From assembly GCF_017942085.1 (NCBI RefSeq), contig NZ_JAGKSP010000020.1, positions 1-64,000 on the forward strand: a DNA stretch of 64,000 nt, written 5' to 3'. Below, in pieces: positions 33,238 to 41,915 of the stretch. A program made the translations under genes and the position numbers. The stretch comes from Paenibacillus lignilyticus (lineage in GTDB: Bacteria > Bacillota > Bacilli > Paenibacillales > Paenibacillaceae). The notes beneath the pieces were generated by a model. The model did not search any database. It was given only the letters and a program-made list of their open reading frames with translations, and was not told the origin of the DNA. The first letter of the stretch is position 1, and the number at the start of each line of letters is the position of its first letter.

Positions 33238-34002
33238 CTAAGCCTCCAGCAATTGCACGCCATGCTCACGGCAGGCCTCAACCAGCGACTGTTCCGGCAG
33301 CCGATCGCAAATAACGCGGTGGACAGCGGACAGCGGAGCGAATGAGAACAGCTCCTTCGCCCCATATTTCGTATGGTCAACAACGACATTGACCTCAGTC
33401 GCTTGCACAATCGCCATCCGTTTGATTTCAGCCTCGTACATGTTGGAGTTGCTGAACCCATGTTTTGCCGTAATCCCTGTAGTGCCTAGGAATACGCGGT
33501 CAAACGCCATTTTCCCGATCGCCTCTACCGTTCCCGGACCTACTAATGTCGACGTCGTCTCCAGTGCCATACCGCCCGTGACAACTGTGGTGATCCCTCG
33601 TTCCAGCAGCTCGAGCGCTATATTCAGTGCATTCGTCACAACCGTGATGTTCATCCCCGGCTTCAAATGCCGCGCGACATAGAGCGTCGTAGTCCCCCCA
33701 TCGATAAATATCGAATCGTTCTCGGTTACCAAAGCAGCTGCCGCTCGGCCGATTCGATTCTTCTCCTCGGTCATCACGACGGACCGATCCTGCAGCGCCA
33801 CATCCTTCGATGCCAATATGGCACCGCCGAACGTCCGCTTCACGTAACCTGCCAGCTCCAGCTTCTCCAGATCGCGACGAATCGTCATCTCCGTTACACC
33901 GAATGTTTCCTTAAGTCCGGCTACCTTCACCTCGCCGCTGCTCTCCAGCATCCCGAGCAGCTGCTGCTGTCTCTCATTCATACTCATCGTCATCTGGCTC
34001 AC
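33238..34002 (-). CDS. DeoR/GlpR family transcriptional repressor
   Basis: A 254-residue regulator. The N-terminal HTH VKVAGLKETFGVTEMTIRRD is followed by the wing LAGYVKRTFGGAI; the C-terminal domain (IFIDGGTTTLYVARHL, VTNALNIALELL) is the phosphosugar-sensing DeoRC fold. It lies between the mutarotase-like gene (19 bp upstream) and the aldolase gene (113 bp downstream). It probably represses both parts of the cluster through the AACAAAT(A/G)ATGTT boxes; the inducer should be a pathway phosphosugar. Confidence 0.92.
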   Translation of the reverse strand: MSQMTMSMNERQQQLLGMLESSGEVKVAGLKETFGVTEMTIRRDLEKLELAGYVKRTFGGAILASKDVALQDRSVVMTEEKNRIGRAAAALVTENDSIFIDGGTTTLYVARHLKPGMNITVVTNALNIALELLERGITTVVTGGMALETTSTLVGPGTVEAIGKMAFDRVFLGTTGITAKHGFSNSNMYEAEIKRMAIVQATEVNVVVDHTKYGAKELFSFAPLSAVHRVICDRLPEQSLVEACREHGVQLLEA

Positions 34003-34021
34003 TCGCCCTTCCGCGCTGCTC

Positions 34022-35062
34022 TTAGCTAATTGTCAATTCCAATTCATAGGCCAGTGATGCTCCAGGCTCCAGCATGACCAAGCTTCCCCGCTGCCGTTCC
34101 ACCTCCATCCCTTCAACATCGCAGTTCGAAGGCTCTATGCCTAGGGCATGAACGCCGGCACCGGGCATTTTCCACTGCACCAGCTTCGGAAGGGTATCCG
34201 TATTCCAGCTCAGTTTAACGTCTATTGGAACAGAATGCGCTGCCGCAATCGGAAACTCCGGCTGATGGATCGTTACAGATGCTTTCCCTCCTGCATGCAC
34301 GGACAGTTCATGATAATACACGCGCTCCGCATATTCCGGATCAGGCGCATCCCAGCTGTTGTAGCCCTCAACCGGAACTTCAGCTTCGCGCGGCACAACC
34401 TTTCCCCTATCCGGAAAATCAATCCGCGACTGCTCCGTCAGCAGCGGATAACCAAAATTCACATGATACAGCATCATATGCGGGCAAGCTTTAAAGCCCG
34501 CATTCTCAACGACGTCGCGGATCGTTACCCGATTCTCGCCAAGCCTGCACCTGATTTCGCGTCTCATCCGGAGATGACCGCCGAACATGGACGTTTCCTC
34601 CAGCGCACCAGCGATTCGCATTTCGTACTCGTCACCATCCCACCAGCCTTCGGCAACCACTTGCCTTGCGGGTGTATGATGAGCTCTGCCGTGCAAGCCA
34701 TAAGAGCGGCCATCCACTTGACTCGGCGATCCCGCGCTAATCAAGCCGCAGGTCATCAGCAATCCACCTGATGCGGTGCGAAGCCAGCCTAATCCCTGAT
34801 CATCATAATGAGAAGGATGTACGTCCCCATTCGCCGATTGCCAGGATAACGAGCCGCCTCCGTAAGATGCGGATGAGATATCCAGTCCTTTATCAGGCAT
34901 CACATCAAACGATAGACCTGCTCCTGTTCGAACAGACAGCACTGATGAACCTGCTTCATTGCCTTCTGTCAGCGTCAGCCTGCGAATCCCGCCAATTTGC
35001 TCGATTCGTCCCACTCTGGCTTCTATTTCCCTGCGTGTATATTGTTGTCCGTGCAGCTGCAT
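34022..35062 (-). CDS. DUF4432 / aldose 1-epimerase-like protein
   Basis: A 346-residue beta-rich protein of the galactose-mutarotase fold. The segment LSFDVMPDKGLDISSASYGG, the ASGGLLMTCGL stretch, the CPHMMLYHVNFGYPLL motif and the C-terminal ALGIEPSNCDVEGM are typical of DUF4432 proteins. A frame 9 codons longer exists, but AGGAG lies inside it, so the ATG at 35060-35062 is the start. It leads the cluster and may interconvert anomers of the incoming sugar or act as a keto-sugar epimerase. Confidence 0.85.
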   Translation of the reverse strand: MQLHGQQYTRREIEARVGRIEQIGGIRRLTLTEGNEAGSSVLSVRTGAGLSFDVMPDKGLDISSASYGGGSLSWQSANGDVHPSHYDDQGLGWLRTASGGLLMTCGLISAGSPSQVDGRSYGLHGRAHHTPARQVVAEGWWDGDEYEMRIAGALEETSMFGGHLRMRREIRCRLGENRVTIRDVVENAGFKACPHMMLYHVNFGYPLLTEQSRIDFPDRGKVVPREAEVPVEGYNSWDAPDPEYAERVYYHELSVHAGGKASVTIHQPEFPIAAAHSVPIDVKLSWNTDTLPKLVQWKMPGAGVHALGIEPSNCDVEGMEVERQRGSLVMLEPGASLAYELELTIS

Positions 35063-35088
35063 CTTTTCGCACACTCCTGTTCGAATCA

Positions 35089-35101
35089 AACATCATTTGT
35101 T
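35089..35101. promoter_or_regulatory. Operator box upstream of the DUF4432-deoR unit
   Basis: Minus strand AACAAATGATGTT, 12 of 13 identical to the box at 33144-33156, 27 bp upstream of the DUF4432 start. It suggests one regulator for both transcripts. Confidence 0.6.
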
Positions 35102-35152
35102 CCTTATTCACATATTTTACTGGTTCACTCCCGGTCTGTAAACATAACAAAA

Positions 35153-35185
35153 AAGCGGTAAATCCCTATTAAGGATTTACCGCTT
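35153..35185 (-). terminator. Terminator of the cta operon
   Basis: AAGCGGTAAATCC pairs exactly with GGATTTACCGCTT across a 7-nt loop; a T6 run follows on the minus strand. It lies 14 bp past the last gene. Confidence 0.92.
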
Positions 35186-35198
35186 TGGCTCCGGCTAC

Positions 35199-35693
35199 TT
35201 AACTGCCGAACAAAACGTCAAGTACCGGTTTCGTATGACCGCCCGGATACAATAAGTAAAGCAGCACATATACGGCGATGCCCGTAATGGCCGTACATAA
35301 CCATACGACTGACGTAATGCGTCCCCATTTGCGATGCTTGGCGAACTTTTCCTTGAACGCAAGGGTAAGCGTCGTAAGACCGAACACGGCCCCAACCGTT
35401 GCAAGCACGATGTGAAAGAATAGGAAAGTCAGATAGTAGGGCTTAAGCTCATCCGAACCGCCCCAGTCCGTATTGCCAACGAATATGGTACGCGATACAT
35501 AGATGATAAAGAAGAGCAGCGCTGAGATGGCGCCCGCAATCATCACTTTCTTGTGAGACTCAAGCCTTCTCTTAATTGCCAGGTTCCAGCCGATCGCAAC
35601 AAGAATCGCGCTTAGTGCGATAAAGGAAGTACTGATAGTAGGTAGTAATGTGTAAAGTGACAAGGAGCATCCCGTCCATTCATGAAATATCAA
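35199..35693 (-). CDS. DUF420 membrane protein (YozB/CtaM-like oxidase biogenesis)
   Basis: A 164-residue protein with five predicted transmembrane helices and conserved histidines (HKKVMIAGA; FFHIVLATVG; KHRKWGR), the DUF420 pattern. In Staphylococcus a homologue, CtaM, is required for activity of an aa3-type oxidase. It is last in the cta operon, 9 bp after ctaG, which supports a role in oxidase assembly. Confidence 0.85.
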   Translation of the reverse strand: MIFHEWTGCSLSLYTLLPTISTSFIALSAILVAIGWNLAIKRRLESHKKVMIAGAISALLFFIIYVSRTIFVGNTDWGGSDELKPYYLTFLFFHIVLATVGAVFGLTTLTLAFKEKFAKHRKWGRITSVVWLCTAITGIAVYVLLYLLYPGGHTKPVLDVLFGS

Positions 35694-35702
35694 ACTTGCT
35701 AA

Positions 35703-36602
35703 CTAGCTGAGCGCGCCACTGTCCGGCAATTCGTCGTCGGAATCGGCATGCTCTTTCCTATACCAATGGAAGAACACGTAGGCCAGGATAGCGCCGTACA
35801 TGACTTCCTGTACGAGCTTCATGACGATTCCGCCAAGCTGCTGATCCTCGTTTTGACCCATTAAATTGAAGAAGGTTGGACCCTTAAAGTTGGCTAGCAG
35901 TGCGCTTGGATCGCCGGATACGCAGTACCCCATCGCTTGCGCCCATACTTCCGGGTCGTTATAAGTGGCATACATCGTATGGCTGGCGAAAATAATAAGA
36001 GCGCACGCAGGTGTAAGCAGCATGCCGCTTGCGAAGATGTACGCCATCTTCCGTACATCCGTTAGTCGGTTCCACTCCGGTACCGGACATGTAATTTGCC
36101 ACCACATCATAAACGAAGTAACAAGTAATACCAAGTAATAGATTCGGTGGATCGTAAAATGCGTCATCACGTAATCATGTACAACCGGAACGTGATAGAC
36201 GGAGAACAACATATTAAACAAAACCAGCGTAAAGATCGGATTCATCAGCGATCGATACTTCGACCAGAACGGTCTTGCGAATACATAACGCCATATATAT
36301 CCTGGAATGCCGAGCAGCAGTAGCGGCGGAGCAATTAAATACGATAGTGACATATTCACCATATGGAACGTGAACATGAGATGTCCGAGCAAATTAAGCG
36401 GCCCGCCTTGTGCCAAATAATACAGCACCATACCGGTCACGAACCATGTTTTCTGCATTCCCCTGACACGAGGTTCATTGGGCGCATGTTTTTCCTTCCA
36501 AGGTCCAGCCAAGTAGAAATAGAGAATAACCAATGCTGTCATAAAGAAGAAAAACCACGGGCTCCATAACTCTTCAAAGCTGAAAAATTGCAATCCGAGC
36601 AT
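35703..36602 (-). CDS. ctaG: Cytochrome c oxidase assembly factor CtaG
   Basis: About 299 residues with seven predicted membrane helices. The segments LWSPWFFFFMTALVILYFY, GPLNLLGHLMFTFHMVNMSL and QLGGIVMKLVQEVMYG match Bacillus CtaG, needed for copper delivery to the oxidase. A frame six codons longer exists, but AAAGGGG before the ATG at 36600-36602 fixes the start. A terminator-like hairpin lies between it and ctaF. Confidence 0.92.
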   Translation of the reverse strand: MLGLQFFSFEELWSPWFFFFMTALVILYFYLAGPWKEKHAPNEPRVRGMQKTWFVTGMVLYYLAQGGPLNLLGHLMFTFHMVNMSLSYLIAPPLLLLGIPGYIWRYVFARPFWSKYRSLMNPIFTLVLFNMLFSVYHVPVVHDYVMTHFTIHRIYYLVLLVTSFMMWWQITCPVPEWNRLTDVRKMAYIFASGMLLTPACALIIFASHTMYATYNDPEVWAQAMGYCVSGDPSALLANFKGPTFFNLMGQNEDQQLGGIVMKLVQEVMYGAILAYVFFHWYRKEHADSDDELPDSGALS

Positions 36603-36642
36603 GATGGTACCCCTTTCCATTCCAACCTACATTTACAACAAA

Positions 36643-36671
36643 AGAGGGGGCCAACTAGGACCTCCCTCTCT
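36643..36671 (-). terminator. Possible internal terminator between ctaF and ctaG
   Basis: AGAGGGGG pairs with CCTCCCTCT (one mismatch); on the minus strand TTTTGTTG follows. It would leave the assembly genes expressed at a lower level than the structural subunits. Confidence 0.5.
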
Positions 36672-36687
36672 TCAATTTAGAACCGTA

Positions 36688-37002
36688 TTACCACCAAGCC
36701 CAATATTCGGCCATGATGACAATCGTGAATACGACGAACACACCCATTAGAATACCGACGATCGGGAAAATATGACCGCGGTCTTTCATATGCATCCAGA
36801 AGCCCATTTGGATGAAAACTTGCACTAACGCCATCATAACAAGGCTGATGTAGATAAACGAAGTGTTAATCTCGCCTGCAGCTACCATTGCGAATGCAAT
36901 GACAGTCAGCAGAATCGAGAAGATAAAAGCAATGATATGCTTCTTAGGACCTTCATGTTTATGGTGTTTCTTCTCTTCGGCAGCAGAATGTTGACCAGCC
37001 AT
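36688..37002 (-). CDS. ctaF: Cytochrome c oxidase subunit IV
   Basis: A 104-residue protein with a His-rich hydrophilic N-terminus (EEKKHHKHEGPKKH), then three membrane helices and the motif QVFIQMGFWMHMKDRGH of the bacterial subunit IV family. It starts 3 bp after the end of ctaE. Small structural subunit of the caa3 complex. Confidence 0.92.
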   Translation of the reverse strand: MAGQHSAAEEKKHHKHEGPKKHIIAFIFSILLTVIAFAMVAAGEINTSFIYISLVMMALVQVFIQMGFWMHMKDRGHIFPIVGILMGVFVVFTIVIMAEYWAWW

Positions 37003-37005
37003 TCG

Positions 37006-37626
37006 TTAGCCCACCTTTCCCATCAAGTACACGACGGTGAAGATGAATACCCACACAACGTCGATAAAGTGCCAGTACATGCCGGCAACATATATCTTAG
37101 GAGCAGTTACGACATTTAGACCTTTTTTGAAGATCTGCGCGATCAGAATCGAAATCCAGAGAACCCCGAACAATACGTGAGCACCGTGGAAGCCGACAAG
37201 CGTATAGAACGATGTACTGAATGCGCTGGTTGAGAACTTATGTCCTTCGTGAACGTAATGCGTGAACTCATAAATCTCCAGGCCCAAGAAAGCAAGACCG
37301 AAGAGAACGGTGATAATCAGCCAGTTAATCATCGACTTTACTTTGTTCGTGTGCATCGATTGAATCGCGAACACGCTAGTCAAGGAGGAAGTTAACAAGA
37401 TGAACGTTGCGATTGCAACGGTTTTGAGATCGAACAACTCCATCGGAGTTGGGTTGCCGTCGCCGACTTGGTGGCGGAGTGCCAGGTACGCCGAGAACAG
37501 CGTACCGAACAATACCGTTTCACCGCCTAGGAACAGCCAGAAACCAAGAACTTTATTACGTCCCTCGAGGGTTGCTTTTTCCGGCTCATGAGGGAGTTGG
37601 CCGTCTACGTGTGTATGTCCGCTCAT
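37006..37626 (-). CDS. ctaE: Cytochrome c oxidase subunit III
   Basis: A 206-residue protein with five membrane helices. Conserved COX3 features: LGFWLFLGGETVLFGTLFSAYL, the Glu/His in HEGHKFSTSAFSTSFYTLVGFHGAHV, and the C-terminal YWHFIDVVWVFIF. Its start overlaps the ctaD stop by 4 bp. Confidence 0.95.
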   Translation of the reverse strand: MSGHTHVDGQLPHEPEKATLEGRNKVLGFWLFLGGETVLFGTLFSAYLALRHQVGDGNPTPMELFDLKTVAIATFILLTSSLTSVFAIQSMHTNKVKSMINWLIITVLFGLAFLGLEIYEFTHYVHEGHKFSTSAFSTSFYTLVGFHGAHVLFGVLWISILIAQIFKKGLNVVTAPKIYVAGMYWHFIDVVWVFIFTVVYLMGKVG

Positions 37627-39533
37627 GCTTTAACCCCCTTATTCCCTTGAATCTCATCCACTTCGATATGGAAGCCATGATCGTCATACACCGAACGCAA
37701 GAACATGCATGCAAGTGTAATCAGCATTCCGAATATAGCGATAATGTGATGATTTAGAATATACGCCCAAGCGCCTGTACCGTAGTCGCCTTTCGCGTAC
37801 ATGAATCCAAGACCAGCGATGAACAAGCCGATTGACATAAAGAACGGAAGAATGGATGGTGAAGGCATGTGAATCGGACCAAGCGGCTCTGCCGGTACCA
37901 TTTCTGTTTTGCCTTCCATTTTTTCTTTCCAATAAGCATCGTATCCGCGAACGAGCGGAGTTTGTGCAAAGTTGAATTCCGGTGCCGGAGAAGGAATCGT
38001 CCACTCCAGTGTACGGCCGTCTTCCCACGGGTCATTGCTTGCATTACGCGGTTTCATTGAAGTAATAACAATGTTAAGCAGGAAGATGATCGTACCGACA
38101 CCCATTAGCATAGCGCCGATTGTACTGATCAAATTCAGGTTGTTGAAGCCGAGGCCGTCTAGGTAAGTCCATACACGACGCGGCATACCCATCAAACCAA
38201 GGAAATGCTGTACGAAGAATGTAAGGTGGAAGCCGATAAAGAATGTCCAGAACATGATTTTACCGAGTGTCTCGTTAAGCATGCGACCGAACATCTTAGG
38301 CCACCAGTAGTACAGACCTGCGAACAGACCCATGATCAAACCACCGACGATTACGTAGTGGAAATGGGCAACTACGAAGTATGAATCGTGATATTGGAAG
38401 TCAGCCGGTGCTGCTGCAAGCATAACGCCTGTTACGCCACCCATTACGAATGTCGGAACGAAGCCTACCGCGAACAGATTTGCCGTTGTGAAACGGATCG
38501 AACCGCCCCACATCGTGAATAGCCAGTTGAAGATTTTGATACCTGTCGGAACCGCGATCAACATGGTTGCAATGGAGAACAACGCGTTCGCTACCGGGCC
38601 AAGACCCGTTGTGAACATGTGATGCGCCCAAACCATGAAGCCCAAGAAACCGATCAAGACCGTTGCAAATACCATGGAGCTGTAACCGAACAACCGTTTA
38701 CGCGAGAATACGCTGATGACTTCGGAGATAACCCCGAAAGCAGGCAGGATCAAGATGTAAACCTCAGGATGTCCGAAAATCCAGAAGATATGCTCCCATA
38801 GGACTGCATTACCGCCGTTAGTCGGTTCGAAGAAGTTACCGCTGAATACACGGTCAAACATCATCGCTACCAAACCAACTGTCAGTGCAGGGAAAGCGAA
38901 CAAGATAAGCGCCGAAGTAATGAACGCAGACCATGTAAACATTGGCATACGCATGAAGCTCATTCCCGGTGCACGCATGTTAATAATTGTTGCCAAGAAG
39001 TTAATACCGCCAACCAACGTTCCGATACCGGCGATTTGAAGACCGATAACATAATAATCGAGACCGTGCGTAGTACTATAAGTCGATGTCGAAAGTGGTG
39101 CGTATGCTGTCCACCCTGCATCCGGCGCGCCGCCGGCAAACCAGCTGACGTTTAGCAGAACGCCACCTGCAAAGAATGTCCAGAAACCAATTGCGTTAAC
39201 GAATGGGAACGCAACGTCCCGTGCTCCGATTTGCAATGGTACGATCGCATTCATTAAGGCGAATATGATCGGCATCGCCGCAAGGAAGATCATTGTTGTA
39301 CCGTGCATCGTCAGCAATTCGTTGAACGTATGCGCCGCTACGAAATCATTTAACGGCTTCCATAGCTGAATCCGAATCAGGAGTGCTTCCAATCCGCCAA
39401 CCAGGAAGAAGAATCCGCCCGATATCAGATACAGAATGCCGATTTTTTTATGGTCAACGGTCGTCAGCCAATCCATCAGGCCACTATACCGTTTAACCGC
39501 ATGTCCGTGAGCCAAAGTAGGTACCTCCTTCAT
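37623..39533 (-). CDS. ctaD: Cytochrome c oxidase subunit I
   Basis: A 636-residue catalytic subunit with about twelve to fourteen helices. Heme and CuB ligands are visible: NELLTMHGTTMIF (heme a His), IFWIFGHPEVYILILP (CuB His and cross-linked Tyr), VWAHHMFTTG (CuB His pair) and VVAHFHYVIVGG (heme a3 and heme a His). It pumps protons while reducing oxygen with electrons from subunit II. It follows ctaC by 11 bp. Confidence 0.97.
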   Translation of the reverse strand: MKEVPTLAHGHAVKRYSGLMDWLTTVDHKKIGILYLISGGFFFLVGGLEALLIRIQLWKPLNDFVAAHTFNELLTMHGTTMIFLAAMPIIFALMNAIVPLQIGARDVAFPFVNAIGFWTFFAGGVLLNVSWFAGGAPDAGWTAYAPLSTSTYSTTHGLDYYVIGLQIAGIGTLVGGINFLATIINMRAPGMSFMRMPMFTWSAFITSALILFAFPALTVGLVAMMFDRVFSGNFFEPTNGGNAVLWEHIFWIFGHPEVYILILPAFGVISEVISVFSRKRLFGYSSMVFATVLIGFLGFMVWAHHMFTTGLGPVANALFSIATMLIAVPTGIKIFNWLFTMWGGSIRFTTANLFAVGFVPTFVMGGVTGVMLAAAPADFQYHDSYFVVAHFHYVIVGGLIMGLFAGLYYWWPKMFGRMLNETLGKIMFWTFFIGFHLTFFVQHFLGLMGMPRRVWTYLDGLGFNNLNLISTIGAMLMGVGTIIFLLNIVITSMKPRNASNDPWEDGRTLEWTIPSPAPEFNFAQTPLVRGYDAYWKEKMEGKTEMVPAEPLGPIHMPSPSILPFFMSIGLFIAGLGFMYAKGDYGTGAWAYILNHHIIAIFGMLITLACMFLRSVYDDHGFHIEVDEIQGNKGVKA

Positions 39534-39544
39534 TCCGTAAGTAA

Positions 39545-40591
39545 TTAATATTCTAGCTTCAAGCCTGCCAGGTATTTCGAGATGGCATCGACTTGCTCTT
39601 TGGTGAGATCAACCTTAGGCATCAATGTGCCTGGTTTTACTTCTTGTGGATTAGTCAGCCATCTCTTCAGGTTCTCTTCAACCGTACCTTCGTTCGCGTA
39701 TTGCGCTTGGTCCGTGTTAACCAGAATACCCGCTACCGATTGACGGCTTCCGATGCCTGTCAGGTTCGGATAGATTTGACCGCCGTTACCACCAATAGCG
39801 TGGCAAGACAAGCATTGTTTATTGAGCAGTTCCGCAATTTCCTGATTCTCAGGAAGCGCAACCGGATTCTTCATAGCCGCTACCCAGCGTTCAAATGAAG
39901 CGCGGTCTACAACCTTCACTTTGAAATCCATCAAGGAGTGAGAAGGTCCGCAGAGCTCGGCACATTTACCTAGGTAAACACCTGTCTTCGGTGCTTTAAA
40001 GTACATGATGTTCACGTTGCCGCCCGGATTGGTATCTGTTTTACCAGCTAGCGATGGAATCCAGAAGGAGTGAAGCACGTCCGCTGTTTTCGCTTCGATC
40101 GAGATAACCGCATCGTTTGGAATGAGCAGCTCTTGTGCAGTCTTCACACCAAGGTTCGGATATTCGAACTCCCACCAATATTGGTGAGCTGTAACTTTAA
40201 CTTGAATTGCAGCAGGATCCTTCGTGTAGTCCTTTGCAAGTCCGAATACGGACTTAACCGTTGGAACACCGAGGATGATCAGCAGGATAATCGGAATGAC
40301 TGTCCAAATAATCTCCAGCTTGTGGTTCCCTTCCACTTGTACAGGGATCGTTTTGTCGCCTGGACGGCGGCGATAGCGAATAATTACATAAACTGCAATA
40401 GCGAAAACGACTAGAACGACCCCGATCATGATCCAGATCGTTAATTTCATTAGTCCGTACTGTTCTTCGGCAACCGGCCCTTGCGGTCTAAGCGTCGACA
40501 AGTCAGCTCGTCCGCAAGCTGACAGCAGCAACACCATTCCGGCAAGAAGCGGCATTAGCCGTTTTAGAACGTGCCACCGATTCATCATCAA
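39545..40591 (-). CDS. ctaC: Cytochrome c oxidase subunit II with fused cytochrome c (caa3 type)
   Basis: A 348-residue lipoprotein (lipobox LLSAC, C26) with two membrane helices, a CuA cupredoxin domain (GKCAELCGPSHSLMDFKV near residues 210-225) and a C-terminal cytochrome c domain with heme motif CLSCHAIGG near residue 262 and axial Met in TLMPKV. This fusion marks a caa3 oxidase fed directly by membrane cytochrome c. Three consecutive ATG codons begin the frame; any could serve. It is the first gene of the cta operon. Confidence 0.95.
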   Translation of the reverse strand: MMMNRWHVLKRLMPLLAGMVLLLSACGRADLSTLRPQGPVAEEQYGLMKLTIWIMIGVVLVVFAIAVYVIIRYRRRPGDKTIPVQVEGNHKLEIIWTVIPIILLIILGVPTVKSVFGLAKDYTKDPAAIQVKVTAHQYWWEFEYPNLGVKTAQELLIPNDAVISIEAKTADVLHSFWIPSLAGKTDTNPGGNVNIMYFKAPKTGVYLGKCAELCGPSHSLMDFKVKVVDRASFERWVAAMKNPVALPENQEIAELLNKQCLSCHAIGGNGGQIYPNLTGIGSRQSVAGILVNTDQAQYANEGTVEENLKRWLTNPQEVKPGTLMPKVDLTKEQVDAISKYLAGLKLEY

Positions 40592-40701
40592 TCAACCCCA
40601 CTTTTTACGTTTTCGCAGCTGCCGTAGATGGCGCAAAAAGCGGCTGTGCTGCGTGAAATCCTAGATGTTTAGACAACTTCTGCAATCTAATCACTTTATT
40701 A

Positions 40702-40730
40702 AATATAAAGTTGAAGGTGCTATTTGTCAA
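40702..40730 (-). promoter_or_regulatory. sigma-A promoter of the cta operon
   Basis: Minus strand TTGACA (40725-40730), 17-bp spacer, TATATT (40702-40707). It would give a leader of about 105 nt. The gap 40592-40938 otherwise holds only the divergent yhcN promoter. Confidence 0.7.
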
Positions 40731-40879
40731 TGTTCCCAGGCGTGTTCACAAATTGTTCTCATACCAGTAAAATCGCCGATTTTTAGCGTTTTGACGCTTG
40801 CCATTTTACCGTTTCGAACCACCATGTCTATCCTACATTGTGTGCAAAAACCATGGTTCTTTATGTATCGAAATAGCAT

Positions 40880-40908
40880 GCATATTTGTTTCCCGCTAGC
40901 CCATCCTA
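40880..40908 (+). promoter_or_regulatory. sigma-G/sigma-F-like forespore promoter of the YhcN-type gene
   Basis: GCATA (40880-40884), 17-bp spacer, CATCCTA (40902-40908), matching the Bacillus sigma-G consensus gHATR-N17/18-CATnHTA at every informative base. It lies 30 bp before the ATG. The matching function of the gene (spore lipoprotein) supports it. Confidence 0.6.
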
Positions 40909-40938
40909 AAGCTAGGTTAATGAAAGGAGCTACCCTTA

Positions 40939-41679
40939 ATGAAAAAGCGAGCAGCTTATCGTTTATTTCTCATTTTGATTGCAGCCAGTGCAATGGTAAC
41001 CGTCATGGCCTTAAGCGGCTGTAACTATGAGCGCCACGTCCAGAACAGTACGTTCGACTACGGCTCCAAGAAGAAGGGCGATCCGAAGATGCTCGGCAGC
41101 CGCATGTACGGCACGATGAGCGGATTGCCGGGACAGCACGACAATGACTGGTTTGAATACAGCTCCCTCATTTCGAATGATGTATCCAATATTAACGGTG
41201 TTGCCGGTGCGATCGTCATGCTTACCGATAAGAATGCCTATGTAGCGATCACAACAGACTGGACTGCAACAGGTACACGCAAAACGGGCGGTCCCAAAGA
41301 GCAAAATAACGGCGGTACAACGGAAGGCGTCTATAATGTAGACAACGGCAGCCCCTATTGGAACAACCAACGGGTCGCAACGCCTTATAACTCTGCTCTC
41401 ACCATCAATGACCATAATGAAATCTCCAGCGAATTGAAGCAGACGATTGCCATTCATGTCCGCAAGCTGGCACCGGCTGTACAGGAAGTTCATATCTCGG
41501 CGAACAAAGAGTTCAACAATCATATGGTGCAATATGCGCAGGAAGCTTGGGCAGGACATTCCCTTACGCCATGGCTCTCTTCATTTAATAAGCTGGTCAA
41601 GCATCAATTCGTAGGCGGGGACGAAGTTCCGCCACCGATCGAAAGCCAGCTCAGGGCTCGCGCTCACATGAACCACTAA
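40939..41679 (+). CDS. YhcN/YlaJ family sporulation lipoprotein
   Basis: A 246-residue lipoprotein: lipobox ALSGC near residue 29, then the YhcN/YlaJ domain (NDVSNINGVAGAIVMLTDKNAYVAI; QTIAIHVRKLAPAVQEVHISANKEF). Family members sit in the inner spore membrane and affect germination. An Asn/Gly/Thr-rich insertion (GGPKEQNNGGTTEGVYNVDN) interrupts the domain. The ribosome site is AAAGGAG, and the gene is monocistronic. Confidence 0.9.
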   Translation: MKKRAAYRLFLILIAASAMVTVMALSGCNYERHVQNSTFDYGSKKKGDPKMLGSRMYGTMSGLPGQHDNDWFEYSSLISNDVSNINGVAGAIVMLTDKNAYVAITTDWTATGTRKTGGPKEQNNGGTTEGVYNVDNGSPYWNNQRVATPYNSALTINDHNEISSELKQTIAIHVRKLAPAVQEVHISANKEFNNHMVQYAQEAWAGHSLTPWLSSFNKLVKHQFVGGDEVPPPIESQLRARAHMNH

Positions 41680-41705
41680 TATAGATCGAAGGAATACGGA
41701 TAGCC

Positions 41706-41740
41706 GGACTGAAGCGCGGCACGCGTTTCAGTCCTCTTTT
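41706..41740 (+). terminator. Terminator of the YhcN-type gene
   Basis: GGACTGAAGCGCG pairs with CGCGTTTCAGTCC around GCA (one G-T), followed by TCTTTT. Confidence 0.85.
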
Positions 41741-41835
41741 GCGAGTTGAAAATTAAATTAATATAATGAAGGGAAAAATTCGCGACTGTATTTATCGGCT
41801 TATATAAGTGTGCTCAAATCACGGATGCGGCAGTC

Positions 41836-41876
41836 TTGACAAACAGCCGGGAATCTATTATCTTTAAATTAAGATA
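41836..41876 (+). promoter_or_regulatory. Promoter and MarR box upstream of the marR gene
   Basis: TTGACA (41836-41841), 17-bp spacer, TATCTT (41859-41864). The -10 forms the left arm of an inverted repeat TATCTTTAAATTAAGATA (41859-41876). A second copy, TATCTTAATGTTAAGAAA, stands at 42393-42410. The spacing resembles MhqR-type boxes. Confidence 0.6.
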
Positions 41877-41915
41877 TTAAGTATTAAGACAAAAACTTCG
41901 GCATTCGAGGTGATA

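Noticed and set aside
29271..35062. Direct assignment as a sulfoquinovose (sulfo-EMP) cluster
   Set aside because: Kinase, aldolase, DeoR and mutarotase types agree, but there is no sulfoquinovosidase, no sulfolactaldehyde reductase signature, no sulfonate exporter, and the isomerase is a cupin; kept only as an analogy.
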